This document shows positions 35,974 to 43,284 of a DNA stretch of 64,000 bases, piece by piece. The translations under genes and the position numbers were made by a program. The stretch is from NCBI RefSeq assembly GCF_028369105.1, contig NZ_JAQNDO010000001.1, positions 310,001-374,000 on the forward strand. Reading direction: 5' to 3'. A model generated the notes under the pieces. It did not search any database, was not told the DNA's origin, and saw only the letters and a program-made list of their open reading frames with translations. Source of the stretch: Polyangium mundeleinium. Lineage in GTDB: Bacteria; Myxococcota_A; Polyangia; Polyangiales; Polyangiaceae. Numbering within the stretch: position 1 is the first letter of the stretch; every line of letters begins with the position of its first letter.

Positions 35974-37197
35974 ATGATCGAATTTGCTTTGAGCAAGAAG
36001 CAACACGAGCTGAAAGAGGCGCTCCAATCGCTCGGACGTCACGTGATCCGGCCGATGAGCCTCGACATGGATCGCAACAAGGAGGTGCCGGAGTCGTTCC
36101 TGCGCAACTTCATGATGATGTCGAGGGGCTTCCGCTCGGACGACATCGCGGAGTTCTCGGAAGGCACGCCGCGCAAGGAGCGAGATCCGAGCAAGCCCTC
36201 CGAGGCGAACCGCACGGCGGTGATCGCGGCCGAGGAGCTCGCGTGGGCAGACGCGGCGATTCCGCTCAGCATGCCGGGGCCGGGGCTCGGCGCGCCGCCG
36301 GTGCGCGCGACGGGGACGCCGGAGCAGAAGAAGCGGTTCCTCGGGATGTTCCGCGACATGGATACGGGCCCGCTCAAGTGGGGCGCGTACGGGCTGACGG
36401 AGCCGGGCGCGGGCAGCGATGTGGCGGGCATCCGCACGAGCTGTCGCAAGGACGGCGCGCACTGGGTGCTGAACGGGCGCAAGTGTTACATCACGAACGG
36501 CGGCCGCGCGGTGTGGACCGTCATCTTCGCGACCGTGGATCCTTCGCTCGGGCGCGCGGGGCATCGCGCGTTCGTGGTGGAGAAGGGGACGCCCGGGTTC
36601 GAGGTCGGCAAGATCGAGGACAAGATGGGGCTGCGCGCGAACGAGACGGCGGAGCTCGTGCTCGAGGATTGTCGCGTGCCGGAGGAGAACCTGCTCGGCG
36701 GCGAGGAGGCGTATCGATCGAAGGAGGGCTTCATGACGGCGATGAAGACCTTCGACAACACGCGCCCGCTCGTCGCAGCGATGGCCGTGGGCATCGGGCG
36801 CGCGGCGTACGAGTACGCGCGCGACTTCGTGAAGCAGAACTACGTGCTCGGCCGGCCGATCCCGAGGTACGCGGCGATCGCAGAGAAGCTTGCGAAGATC
36901 GGGCGACGTCTGGAGGCGGCGCGGCTGCTCGTGCACCGCGCGACATACCTCGCGGACATGAACATCCCGAACGCGAAGGAGGCGAGCATGTCGAAGGCCG
37001 CGGCGGGGCAGGCCGCGACGCTCGCGTGCATCGACGCGATCGAGATCTGCGGCGCGCACGGGACGCTCCAGGCAGAGCACGCGCTGCTCGAGAAGTGGTT
37101 CCGCGACATCAAGGTCTACGACATCTTCGAGGGCACCGGGAACATCCAGCGCGTGGTCATCTCGAAGCGGATCGTGTCGAACCTGAAGTCATTTTGA
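35974..37197 (+). CDS. acyl-CoA dehydrogenase
   Basis: A 407-residue enzyme of the same family as its neighbour but more canonical. Features include YGLTEPGAGSDVAGIRTSC (FAD-binding signature), WVLNGRKCYITNGG, and the C-terminal KWFRDIKVYDIFEGTGNIQR, with the catalytic-region Glu in YDIFEGTG. This resembles medium/short-chain dehydrogenases. It lies 22 bp after the first gene, so the two are likely co-transcribed and may form a heteromer or act on different substrates. It converges on the RiPP exporter gene with 42 bp between stops. The electron acceptor (ETF) genes are not in the window. Confidence 0.92.
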   Translation: MIEFALSKKQHELKEALQSLGRHVIRPMSLDMDRNKEVPESFLRNFMMMSRGFRSDDIAEFSEGTPRKERDPSKPSEANRTAVIAAEELAWADAAIPLSMPGPGLGAPPVRATGTPEQKKRFLGMFRDMDTGPLKWGAYGLTEPGAGSDVAGIRTSCRKDGAHWVLNGRKCYITNGGRAVWTVIFATVDPSLGRAGHRAFVVEKGTPGFEVGKIEDKMGLRANETAELVLEDCRVPEENLLGGEEAYRSKEGFMTAMKTFDNTRPLVAAMAVGIGRAAYEYARDFVKQNYVLGRPIPRYAAIAEKLAKIGRRLEAARLLVHRATYLADMNIPNAKEASMSKAAAGQAATLACIDAIEICGAHGTLQAEHALLEKWFRDIKVYDIFEGTGNIQRVVISKRIVSNLKSF

Positions 37198-37239
37198 CAT
37201 CAAACGAAGCGGGCTCGGCCTCGGGGGGCTCGATCCGGC

Positions 37240-39351
37240 TCAGCGCATCCGGGTGACGCGTCCGCCGCGGACCTCGTAGACGATGTCGGCGACCGAGACG
37301 AGGTGCGAACGATGCGCGACGACGATGCGCGTCGGGGCCAGGTTGGCGAGGACGGCCGCGATGCGCGTCTCGTTGTCGGCATCGAGGTTCGCGGTGCCCT
37401 CGTCGAAGAGGATGATCTTCGGCTGGCGGTAGAGGGCGCGCGCGATGAGGATCCGCTGCCGCTGGCCCCCCGAGATCTGCGCGCCCATGTCCCCGACGAG
37501 CGTGCCGTACTCCATCGGCATCGCCTCGATTTCCTCGGCGATCGAGGCATCGCGGGCCGCCGCGCGGACCCGGTCCATGTCGATCGTCGCGTCGAAGAAG
37601 GCGATGTTCTCGGCGATCGAGCCGGCGAGGAGCGTGTCATCCTGCATGACGGTCCCGAACCGCTCGCGCCAGCCGTGCCGGTGGACGTCGCGGATCGAGG
37701 CGTCGTCGAGGAACACGTCGCCCTCGCTCGGCGTCTCGATGCCGAGGATGATCTTGATGAGCGTGGACTTCCCGCTCCCGGACGGCCCCACGATCGCCAC
37801 GCACGCGCCGGCCGGGACCTCCAGGGAGACGTCGTCGAGCACCAGCGGCTCCGTCGCCGCGTACCGGAAGCGGACGTTCTTCAGCGACAGCGCGCCCGCG
37901 CCGTCGACCGGCATGTCGCGTCCGCCCACGGGCTCCGCTTCGGCGAGCATGAGGTCGTCGAGCCGACGCAGGTGGACGCTGACGAGCTGCAGGGAGGACA
38001 GGTTCTCGGTGAGCGTGCCGAACCGCTCACGGAACACGCCGCGGTACGCGAGGAAGCCGAAGAGGGTGCCGAGGGGCACGGGATCGGCGCCCACGCCGAG
38101 CACTCCGATTCCGAGGACGAGCACCCATTCGACGGCCCCGATGGTCGAGGCGGCCGATTCCACGCCGGTGTGCAGGCGGCTCAGGCGCATGTTGGCGTTG
38201 AGGACACGGACGAGGTCGTTCTCCCACAACGCGAACCGCTGGGCCTCCCGCCCCGCGAGCTTGATGGCTTGCACTGCGCGGATCGATTCGAGGAGGCGGG
38301 CGAGCTCTTTTCCTTCGGCGTGCAAGAGCTCGTCGGAGAGCTCCCGTTGCCGCGGCAGCGCCGCGAACCGCATCGTGGTCTCGACGGCGAGCCCGAGGAT
38401 CACGATCGCCGCGAGCTTGGGGCTGAATCGGATCATCAGCGCGGCGGTCACCACGCTGACCGCGAGGTCGATGAGCAGGGGAATCGCCCGATCGGTGACG
38501 AAGCGCCGGATCGCGTCGACTGATCGGACGCGCGCCAGCACGTCGCCGAGGATCTGACGCTGGAAGAAGGACACCGGGAGCGAGAAGAGACGCCCGACGA
38601 TGTGCGCGGAGACGCGGTGGACGAAGAGATTGCCGAACCGCGTGACCAGCACCCCGCGTGTCCACGACGCGCCTGCTTGCACGACGATCATCAATGCAAT
38701 GCCCGCGACGATCGCCAGCATGGCCGGGTCGGACGTGCCCGCCGCGGGGTGACGGTCGATCAGGGACCGGTATGCGAAAGGCAGGGAGACGATGGATACC
38801 TGGAGCAGGACCGTGAGCCACAAGGCTCGAAGCGCGACTGATCGCAGGTGCGGATCGTCGAACCACGCCCGCCGGAAGCTCCGCGAGAGCGCGAGGGGCT
38901 CGCGGGAGAACGCTTTCGTCGGCGTGAGCTCGACCGCGATTCCGGTGAAGGAGGGAGATACCGCGTCGATTTTCATGCGCACGCGGCCACGCGCAGGGTC
39001 CACGATCCACGCGACGTCTCCCGCGAGTTTCTCCAGGACCACGAAATGGTCCATGTTCCAGTGGAGAATGGCGGGCGTCTTCAGATCACCGAGGCGGTGA
39101 AGGCCGATGCGCACGGGGCGCGCCGCGAGGCCAAGCGCCCCCGCGAGGCTCATCAGCATGCGCAGGCTGAGTCCGCGCGGCGTGGTGGTGAGCTTCGCGC
39201 GAAGCGCCGCGAGGTCGGCCTCGAGCCCCCAGGACGAGGCGACCATGGCGAGGCACGCGAGCCCGCACTCGCTGGGCTCTCCTTGCAGAATGATGGGGAC
39301 GGCTCGCGCAGGGCGAGGGGGCGAGGCTTCGTTGTCGGCGACGCTGGCCAT
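37240..39351 (-). CDS. peptidase-containing ABC transporter (C39, double-glycine exporter)
   Basis: A 703-residue PCAT that trims a Gly-Gly leader and exports the core peptide. The N-terminal C39 peptidase has oxyanion Gln23, nucleophile Cys29 (QGEPSECGLACLAMV), His102 (HWNMDHFVVLEK) and Asp118 (IVDPARG), all intact. A six-helix membrane domain covers about residues 165-440. The ATPase has Walker A GPSGSGKSTLIK, signature ISGGQRQR, Walker B IILFDEGTA and AHRSHL. The Asp-Glu-Gly in Walker B replaces the more usual Asp-Glu-Ala. It is the last gene of the operon carrying the Gly-Gly precursor at 42103, its likely substrate. Confidence 0.92.
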   Translation of the reverse strand: MASVADNEASPPRPARAVPIILQGEPSECGLACLAMVASSWGLEADLAALRAKLTTTPRGLSLRMLMSLAGALGLAARPVRIGLHRLGDLKTPAILHWNMDHFVVLEKLAGDVAWIVDPARGRVRMKIDAVSPSFTGIAVELTPTKAFSREPLALSRSFRRAWFDDPHLRSVALRALWLTVLLQVSIVSLPFAYRSLIDRHPAAGTSDPAMLAIVAGIALMIVVQAGASWTRGVLVTRFGNLFVHRVSAHIVGRLFSLPVSFFQRQILGDVLARVRSVDAIRRFVTDRAIPLLIDLAVSVVTAALMIRFSPKLAAIVILGLAVETTMRFAALPRQRELSDELLHAEGKELARLLESIRAVQAIKLAGREAQRFALWENDLVRVLNANMRLSRLHTGVESAASTIGAVEWVLVLGIGVLGVGADPVPLGTLFGFLAYRGVFRERFGTLTENLSSLQLVSVHLRRLDDLMLAEAEPVGGRDMPVDGAGALSLKNVRFRYAATEPLVLDDVSLEVPAGACVAIVGPSGSGKSTLIKIILGIETPSEGDVFLDDASIRDVHRHGWRERFGTVMQDDTLLAGSIAENIAFFDATIDMDRVRAAARDASIAEEIEAMPMEYGTLVGDMGAQISGGQRQRILIARALYRQPKIILFDEGTANLDADNETRIAAVLANLAPTRIVVAHRSHLVSVADIVYEVRGGRVTRMR

Positions 39352-39355
39352 GGGC

Positions 39356-39574
39356 TCAGCGGGCTCCCAGATACAAGGCGACGAGGCCGGCCGCCGCCAG
39401 CAACGTCAGGACGGCGAGAATCGCGTGCTCGGCGAGCAATCGGCCTTCCCACGGCTCACCGGCTCCACGTGTGGCGTGCGCAGCCACTGCCTCCGGGCGG
39501 TAGAGTCGATGATTGTCCCGCCGGTTGCTCTTGCCGCCTTTTTCCTGGCTCTCGCTCGCCTTGCTTTCGCTCAT
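39356..39574 (-). CDS. small single-TM protein of the peptide cluster
   Basis: A 72-residue protein. The first half is hydrophilic (MSESKASESQEKGGKSNRRD) and one membrane segment near the end reads HAILAVLTLLAAAGLVALYL, closing with GAR. The ATG overlaps the stop of the HExxH gene (ATGA, 39571-39574) and its own stop is 4 bp before the PCAT start, so it is firmly inside the operon. It is too short to be a full HlyD-type adaptor. It may be a transporter subunit, an immunity peptide or a membrane tether for the enzymes. No family is recognised. Confidence 0.7.
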   Translation of the reverse strand: MSESKASESQEKGGKSNRRDNHRLYRPEAVAAHATRGAGEPWEGRLLAEHAILAVLTLLAAAGLVALYLGAR

Positions 39575-40737
39575 TGTCGCGCTGCGGAATCGACCGCGTT
39601 GCACACGCCCCGCCAGAACCGCTGGCCGGCCTCCGTGAGGGTCTTGCTCTGGTCGAGGGCGGGCCGGTAATCCTCGTCGAACCAGCGCTGGTGGACGCTG
39701 AATCGATCCTGCGAGGCGGCGTCGAGCCCGGTCGTCCGGCGGAGCGCGTGGTAGTAAACGATCATGTTTCCCACTGCGTGCGCCCCGGAGAGGACCCGCT
39801 CGATCGGCCGGTGCGCCCGCTTGATCGGAGAGTAGTACACTTCGTCGCTCCCTGTCTGCACGAACGGAGCGACCATCGAGTAGAGCAGCATGTGCTGGTG
39901 GGCGCACTCATGGACGAGGAGCTCGCCGCAGAACGCCGCGTCGTCGGGCGTTTCGATCGCAATGAGCCCGGGATGATCGTAGGAGCTGCCGGATTGGGCC
40001 TCGTGGCTGCCGCTCCGGTCGAGGAGCAAGCACCCCGCGGCCGTGCTCGCGACCCAGGGCGCGAAGAGGGGCGCGCTCTCCAGCAAGAGCCGCCAGGCGG
40101 CGCGAATGACGTCGATGCGCTCCTGCGGCGCGGTCACGGTCGCGGGCGGGGCGGGCGGAGGGCCTTCAATCCAGGGGAATCCCTCGACGGAATGGCGCAG
40201 CCCGCTGACCGTGACGTACCGCGGCGCGAGACCGCCGCTCGGAAAAACCCTCCACGGGCCTCCCGGCGCCTCGGCCGGGAGGAGGTTTTTCTCCGGCGAG
40301 AGGACGTACGTCGCATGGCCCAGATCCGAATGAACCGTCGTCTTGTTTTCCCCCGCCGCGAGGCGGCACGCCCCTTGGATGGGTTCGAGCCACCCGTCGA
40401 GGTAAAGCCATTGCGGCGTGTCGATTTCGATCTCCACGACGCCCGACCCGCCCATGCCGCCGTGCAGTGCGGCGAGCTGGAGCGCGGCGAGCGCGGGGGC
40501 GTCGTTTCGCAGGGCGAGCAGGGCCAAACCCATTTCGGGGCGCCATGCGCTGCCTCGGCCCGGGGTGAACGCGACGAGGGCGCGGGCGGGTTCGTCCTTT
40601 CCCGCCCGCGTCAATACGTCCGCCACCCGGCGGCGCGTCGCATGGAGGCGACCTGCCGCGAGCGAGCGCACGGCGCCGACGGCGTCGCCGTGGACGGGCG
40701 ACGCGAAGATGTCCGCGTGGGAGGAGATGTCTGCCAT
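39571..40737 (-). CDS. HExxH-motif peptide-modification enzyme
   Basis: A 388-residue protein. A helical N-terminal half precedes the metal motif His276-Glu-Cys-Ala-His280, in LLVHECAHQHMLLYSMVAPF. A further His in RVLSGAHAVGN (about residue 320) may be the third ligand. This layout fits the HExxH-motif family found beside or fused to FxsB-type radical SAM maturases; some members are reported as 2-oxoglutarate-dependent peptide beta-hydroxylases rather than proteases. It starts 13 bp after the radical SAM stop and overlaps the next gene by 4 bp. Which residue of the precursor it modifies is unknown. Confidence 0.75.
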   Translation of the reverse strand: MADISSHADIFASPVHGDAVGAVRSLAAGRLHATRRRVADVLTRAGKDEPARALVAFTPGRGSAWRPEMGLALLALRNDAPALAALQLAALHGGMGGSGVVEIEIDTPQWLYLDGWLEPIQGACRLAAGENKTTVHSDLGHATYVLSPEKNLLPAEAPGGPWRVFPSGGLAPRYVTVSGLRHSVEGFPWIEGPPPAPPATVTAPQERIDVIRAAWRLLLESAPLFAPWVASTAAGCLLLDRSGSHEAQSGSSYDHPGLIAIETPDDAAFCGELLVHECAHQHMLLYSMVAPFVQTGSDEVYYSPIKRAHRPIERVLSGAHAVGNMIVYYHALRRTTGLDAASQDRFSVHQRWFDEDYRPALDQSKTLTEAGQRFWRGVCNAVDSAARQ

Positions 40738-40750
40738 GGGTTTGTCCGGC

Positions 40751-41998
40751 TCAGCGTGGAGGGGACGCCTGTTGCCCGTTCTCCGGGACGCCCCCCGGGT
40801 CGGGGGCGGGCGCGGGGTCGATCGCGGCGATCCTGTTCGTGATCTCGGAGAGGGGAATCCCGTTCCGGACCAGGAATGCGGCGATCTCCGCGTAGATGTC
40901 TTGCAGCCCCTTGCAATACAGCGATTTGTTGTCGAACCGGAGGGCCTTGGAGAAACGATTGATCGGTCGCCCCGCCTTGCAGATGTTCCACCATCCGCAC
41001 GCCTTGCACCCTTCCGGTCGTTTCAGCGACGCCTCGGCCTGCTCGCGCCATGCATCCGATTCGACGAGGTCTTCGAGGCCGTGGGTCGCGATGTTGAGGC
41101 CCATGGAGGCGAAGCGCGGATCGACGACGCGCAGCGTATCCTCGGGGGCCAGGTCGCCGTTCGACGAGACGGAGATGATGTTTCGATAGTCGTCGCGATA
41201 CGTCCGGAGGAGGTCCATGGCTTGCGCGCTCACCATCGCGGACAGGAGCTCCGAGAAGACGCGGATGTGGACCTTGGGGTTCTTGTCGCGCAGCCACGCG
41301 CGGCAGGCCGAGAGCAAATATCGCTCGACGCCGCGGACGATCTCCTCGTTCACGCCCGAATCCCACGTGTAATCCGGGGTCAAAAAGCTCATGTCGGTCA
41401 CGCCCAGGGTGTGGACGAAGTGACGGTACACAGCGCCGCCGTCGGCCCCGGGGTTGATCACCGCGAGGAGCCCGGGCGCGCTGAGCCTTTTTTGCGCCGC
41501 GGCCTCCTGGAGCAGGCGTAGCCCCGCGACCGTGCGGTCATACGAGCCGCGGTCCTTGAGGTCGAGCCGGTGCTTGTCGTTCACGGCGGGCGGCCCGTCG
41601 AGCGATACGCCCACGGAGATTTGATACTTCTCGAAGATATCGATCCACTCGTCGCGGACGAGGACCCCGTTCGTTTGCAGGCCGAAGTCGAAGCGGAATC
41701 CTTCCTCGTGCTTGCGGAGCCTCTCGCACATGTCCGCGAACCGGGCGCGTGGCATCAGCAGCGGCTCGCCGCCGTGAAAGATGAGCGTCACCCGCTCGAT
41801 GCCGTACGTCTTCGCCGCTCGCGCCGAGAACGCCCCGAGAGAGTCGACGACCTCCGGCGACACGAGCGGAGGATGTTTCTTCCAACTGTCGTCGCCGGCG
41901 AAAAAGAAATAGCAATAATCGCATTTGAGATTGCAGCGCTCGCTTACCTTGAATACGATGTTCAGATACTCGGCGGTTCGACGGATGTCCTGAAGCAT
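40751..41998 (-). CDS. radical SAM/SPASM peptide maturase, cyclophane-forming type
   Basis: A 415-residue enzyme. The radical SAM cluster motif is Cys22-x3-Cys26-x2-Cys29 (ERCNLKCDYCYFFFAG), followed by the GGEP motif (FHGGEPLLMP), LQTNGVLV and VSLDGPPAVND. The C-terminal SPASM-like region has Cys331, Cys334, Cys340 and Cys362 (CKACGWWNICKAGRPINRFS, SLYCKGLQDIY). The CxxC-x5-C and DNxSxYC spacing is that of the FxsB/XyeB/GrrM group, which joins aromatic side chains to a neighbouring beta-carbon, making three-residue cyclophanes. The gene follows the precursor gene with a stem-loop between them. The exact subfamily cannot be fixed without alignment. Confidence 0.87.
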   Translation of the reverse strand: MLQDIRRTAEYLNIVFKVSERCNLKCDYCYFFFAGDDSWKKHPPLVSPEVVDSLGAFSARAAKTYGIERVTLIFHGGEPLLMPRARFADMCERLRKHEEGFRFDFGLQTNGVLVRDEWIDIFEKYQISVGVSLDGPPAVNDKHRLDLKDRGSYDRTVAGLRLLQEAAAQKRLSAPGLLAVINPGADGGAVYRHFVHTLGVTDMSFLTPDYTWDSGVNEEIVRGVERYLLSACRAWLRDKNPKVHIRVFSELLSAMVSAQAMDLLRTYRDDYRNIISVSSNGDLAPEDTLRVVDPRFASMGLNIATHGLEDLVESDAWREQAEASLKRPEGCKACGWWNICKAGRPINRFSKALRFDNKSLYCKGLQDIYAEIAAFLVRNGIPLSEITNRIAAIDPAPAPDPGGVPENGQQASPPR

Positions 41999-42045
41999 CT
42001 CGCGCTGATTCCTTTCGTATCCAAGGCCCGCGTTCGAGCCACCGA

Positions 42046-42073
42046 GCGCGGCCTCTTTATAAGGAGGCCGCGC
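42046..42073 (-). terminator. stem-loop between precursor and maturase genes (attenuator)
   Basis: A perfect 10-bp stem, GCGCGGCCTC (42046-42055) with GAGGCCGCGC (42064-42073), and an 8-base loop. It has no U-run, so it is more likely a partial terminator or an mRNA-stabilising 3' hairpin. It sits 29 bp after the precursor stop and 47 bp before the maturase start, where it could raise the precursor-to-enzyme ratio. Confidence 0.6.
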
Positions 42074-42102
42074 CCGGCGGACTCACTCCACGTGGTGGAG
42101 GC

Positions 42103-42255
42103 TTACTTCTGCTGCTGCTTGAACTGGACGTGCAGGCTGAAGCCGCCGCCCGTGACCTCGTCGATGTGGGCCTCGATGAGGTCCTCGGCACCTTCGAAGT
42201 CCATGCTGTCCTCGTCGGCGAGGCGATCCTGGATCTGCTTCTCGATGTCGTTCAT
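42103..42255 (-). CDS. double-glycine RiPP precursor peptide
   Basis: A 50-residue peptide. The ATG at 42255 is preceded by AGGAGA at 42262-42267 with 6-base spacing. The leader (MNDIEKQIQDRLADEDSM...) is acidic and helical and ends with a double-glycine site: AEDLIEAHIDEVTGGG, with hydrophobics at the spacing C39 peptidases read. The core after Gly38 is FSLHVQFKQQQK, with aromatic residues at Phe39, His42 and Phe45, every third residue. That spacing matches the ring-x-x motif of three-residue cyclophanes. It is first in the operon with the maturase, HExxH enzyme and C39 exporter. No homologue is recognised. Confidence 0.8.
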   Translation of the reverse strand: MNDIEKQIQDRLADEDSMDFEGAEDLIEAHIDEVTGGGFSLHVQFKQQQK

Positions 42256-42275
42256 GGTTTTTCTCCTGCTCGTGA

Positions 42276-42296
42276 ATTGCTCCGGTGAGGAGCAAT
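42276..42296 (-). promoter_or_regulatory. 5' leader hairpin of the precursor transcript
   Basis: A perfect 8-bp inverted repeat, ATTGCTCC/GGAGCAAT, with a 5-base loop, ends 8 bases upstream of the precursor's ribosome binding site. If the promoter at 42302-42330 is used, the hairpin forms the very 5' end of the mRNA. It could stabilise the transcript, or serve as an operator in DNA form. Confidence 0.5.
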
Positions 42297-42301
42297 ACTC
42301 A

Positions 42302-42330
42302 GATTTATCAATCTCCGTGTCGTCCCACAA
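42302..42330 (-). promoter_or_regulatory. candidate promoter of the peptide operon
   Basis: On the minus strand TTGTGG (42325-42330), a 17-base spacer and TAAATC (42302-42307). The match is moderate. The surrounding 294-bp intergenic region (42256-42549) is richer in A/T than the window and also holds TAGAAT at 42385-42390 on the plus strand, a possible -10 for the divergent ABC operon. No regulator gene lies in or beside the cluster. Confidence 0.35.
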
Positions 42331-42549
42331 GCACATTCGTTGACGTGTCGTCTTCGGAGAAGGCCGAGATGCGGTTGCGTGTTGTAGAATTCAATTGGTG
42401 GTGCAACAGAATGCTCGGAGCGGCCCGCGTCGGCGCTGTTTTGCGTTTTTTGTGCGGAGCGATGAAATTTCTGGGTGGCGTAAGACGAAGTCTCGTACCA
42501 TCGGCCCCTTCCGCGGGCGCGTCCGCTACGGCCGGAAGAGGTTCCGTTG

Positions 42550-43284
42550 ATGGATCCCCTGATCCAGATCGAGTCGATCACGAAGGTGTACTGGATGGGG
42601 CAGATCGAGGTGCACGCGCTCCGCAATGTCTCGCTGGAGATCCGGAAGGGCGAGATGGTCGCCATCATGGGCGCCTCCGGGTCGGGGAAGTCGACGATGC
42701 TCAACGTCATCGGGACCCTCGACCGGCCGACGGAGGGGCGATATCGTCTCGATGGAGAGGATGTGGGGGCGCTCGACGAGGTCGAACTCGCGCACCTCCG
42801 AAACCGCAAGATCGGGTTCGTTTTCCAGTCGTTCAACCTCCTGCCCCGGGACTCCGCCCTCCAGAACGTGGAGCTGCCGATGATCTATTCGGGTATCCGC
42901 CCGTCGGAACGCCGAGCACGTGCGCGGCGCGCGCTCGTGCGCGTCGGCCTCGCCGAGCGTATCGATCATCTGCCGAACCAGCTCTCCGGCGGCCAGCAAC
43001 AACGCGTCGCCATTGCCCGCGCGATCGTCAATGAGCCCTTGCTCCTGCTCGCAGACGAGCCCACGGGGGCGCTCGACTCCGCCACGACGGTGCAGGTGAT
43101 GGGCCTCTTTCGCGAGCTCCACGCCCAGGGAATGACCGTGGTCGTCGTGACCCACGACGAGGCCATCGCCGCTTATGCGGATCGGGTCATCACCTTCAAG
43201 GACGGGGCCTTGGTCTCGGACGCGTCGAAGTTTGTCGCGGCCAGCCCAGGGGCCGCCGCAGCCGCGCAGGGAGCCACAGCATGA
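42550..43284 (+). CDS. ABC transporter ATP-binding protein (MacB/LolD type)
   Basis: A 244-residue ATPase: IQIESITKVYWMGQIEVHAL, Walker A GASGSGKSTMLN, Q-loop FVFQSFNLLP, signature LSGGQQQR, Walker B LLLADEPTGALDS and H-loop VVVVTHDEA. This matches the MacB/LolD group, which work with FtsX-like permeases. The ATG at 42550 is preferred over the adjoining TTG; GAGG lies eight bases upstream. It heads a four-gene operon with each start overlapping the previous stop, divergent from the RiPP precursor. It probably energises export of, or immunity to, the peptide; that link is inferred from position. Confidence 0.92.
   Translation: MDPLIQIESITKVYWMGQIEVHALRNVSLEIRKGEMVAIMGASGSGKSTMLNVIGTLDRPTEGRYRLDGEDVGALDEVELAHLRNRKIGFVFQSFNLLPRDSALQNVELPMIYSGIRPSERRARARRALVRVGLAERIDHLPNQLSGGQQQRVAIARAIVNEPLLLLADEPTGALDSATTVQVMGLFRELHAQGMTVVVVTHDEAIAAYADRVITFKDGALVSDASKFVAASPGAAAAAQGATA

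Noticed and set aside
42369-42549. Second precursor peptide upstream of the ABC operon
   Set aside because: A plus-strand ATG at 42369 opens a frame, but it has no ribosome binding site, no Gly-Gly leader, and continues into the ATPase gene in the wrong frame.
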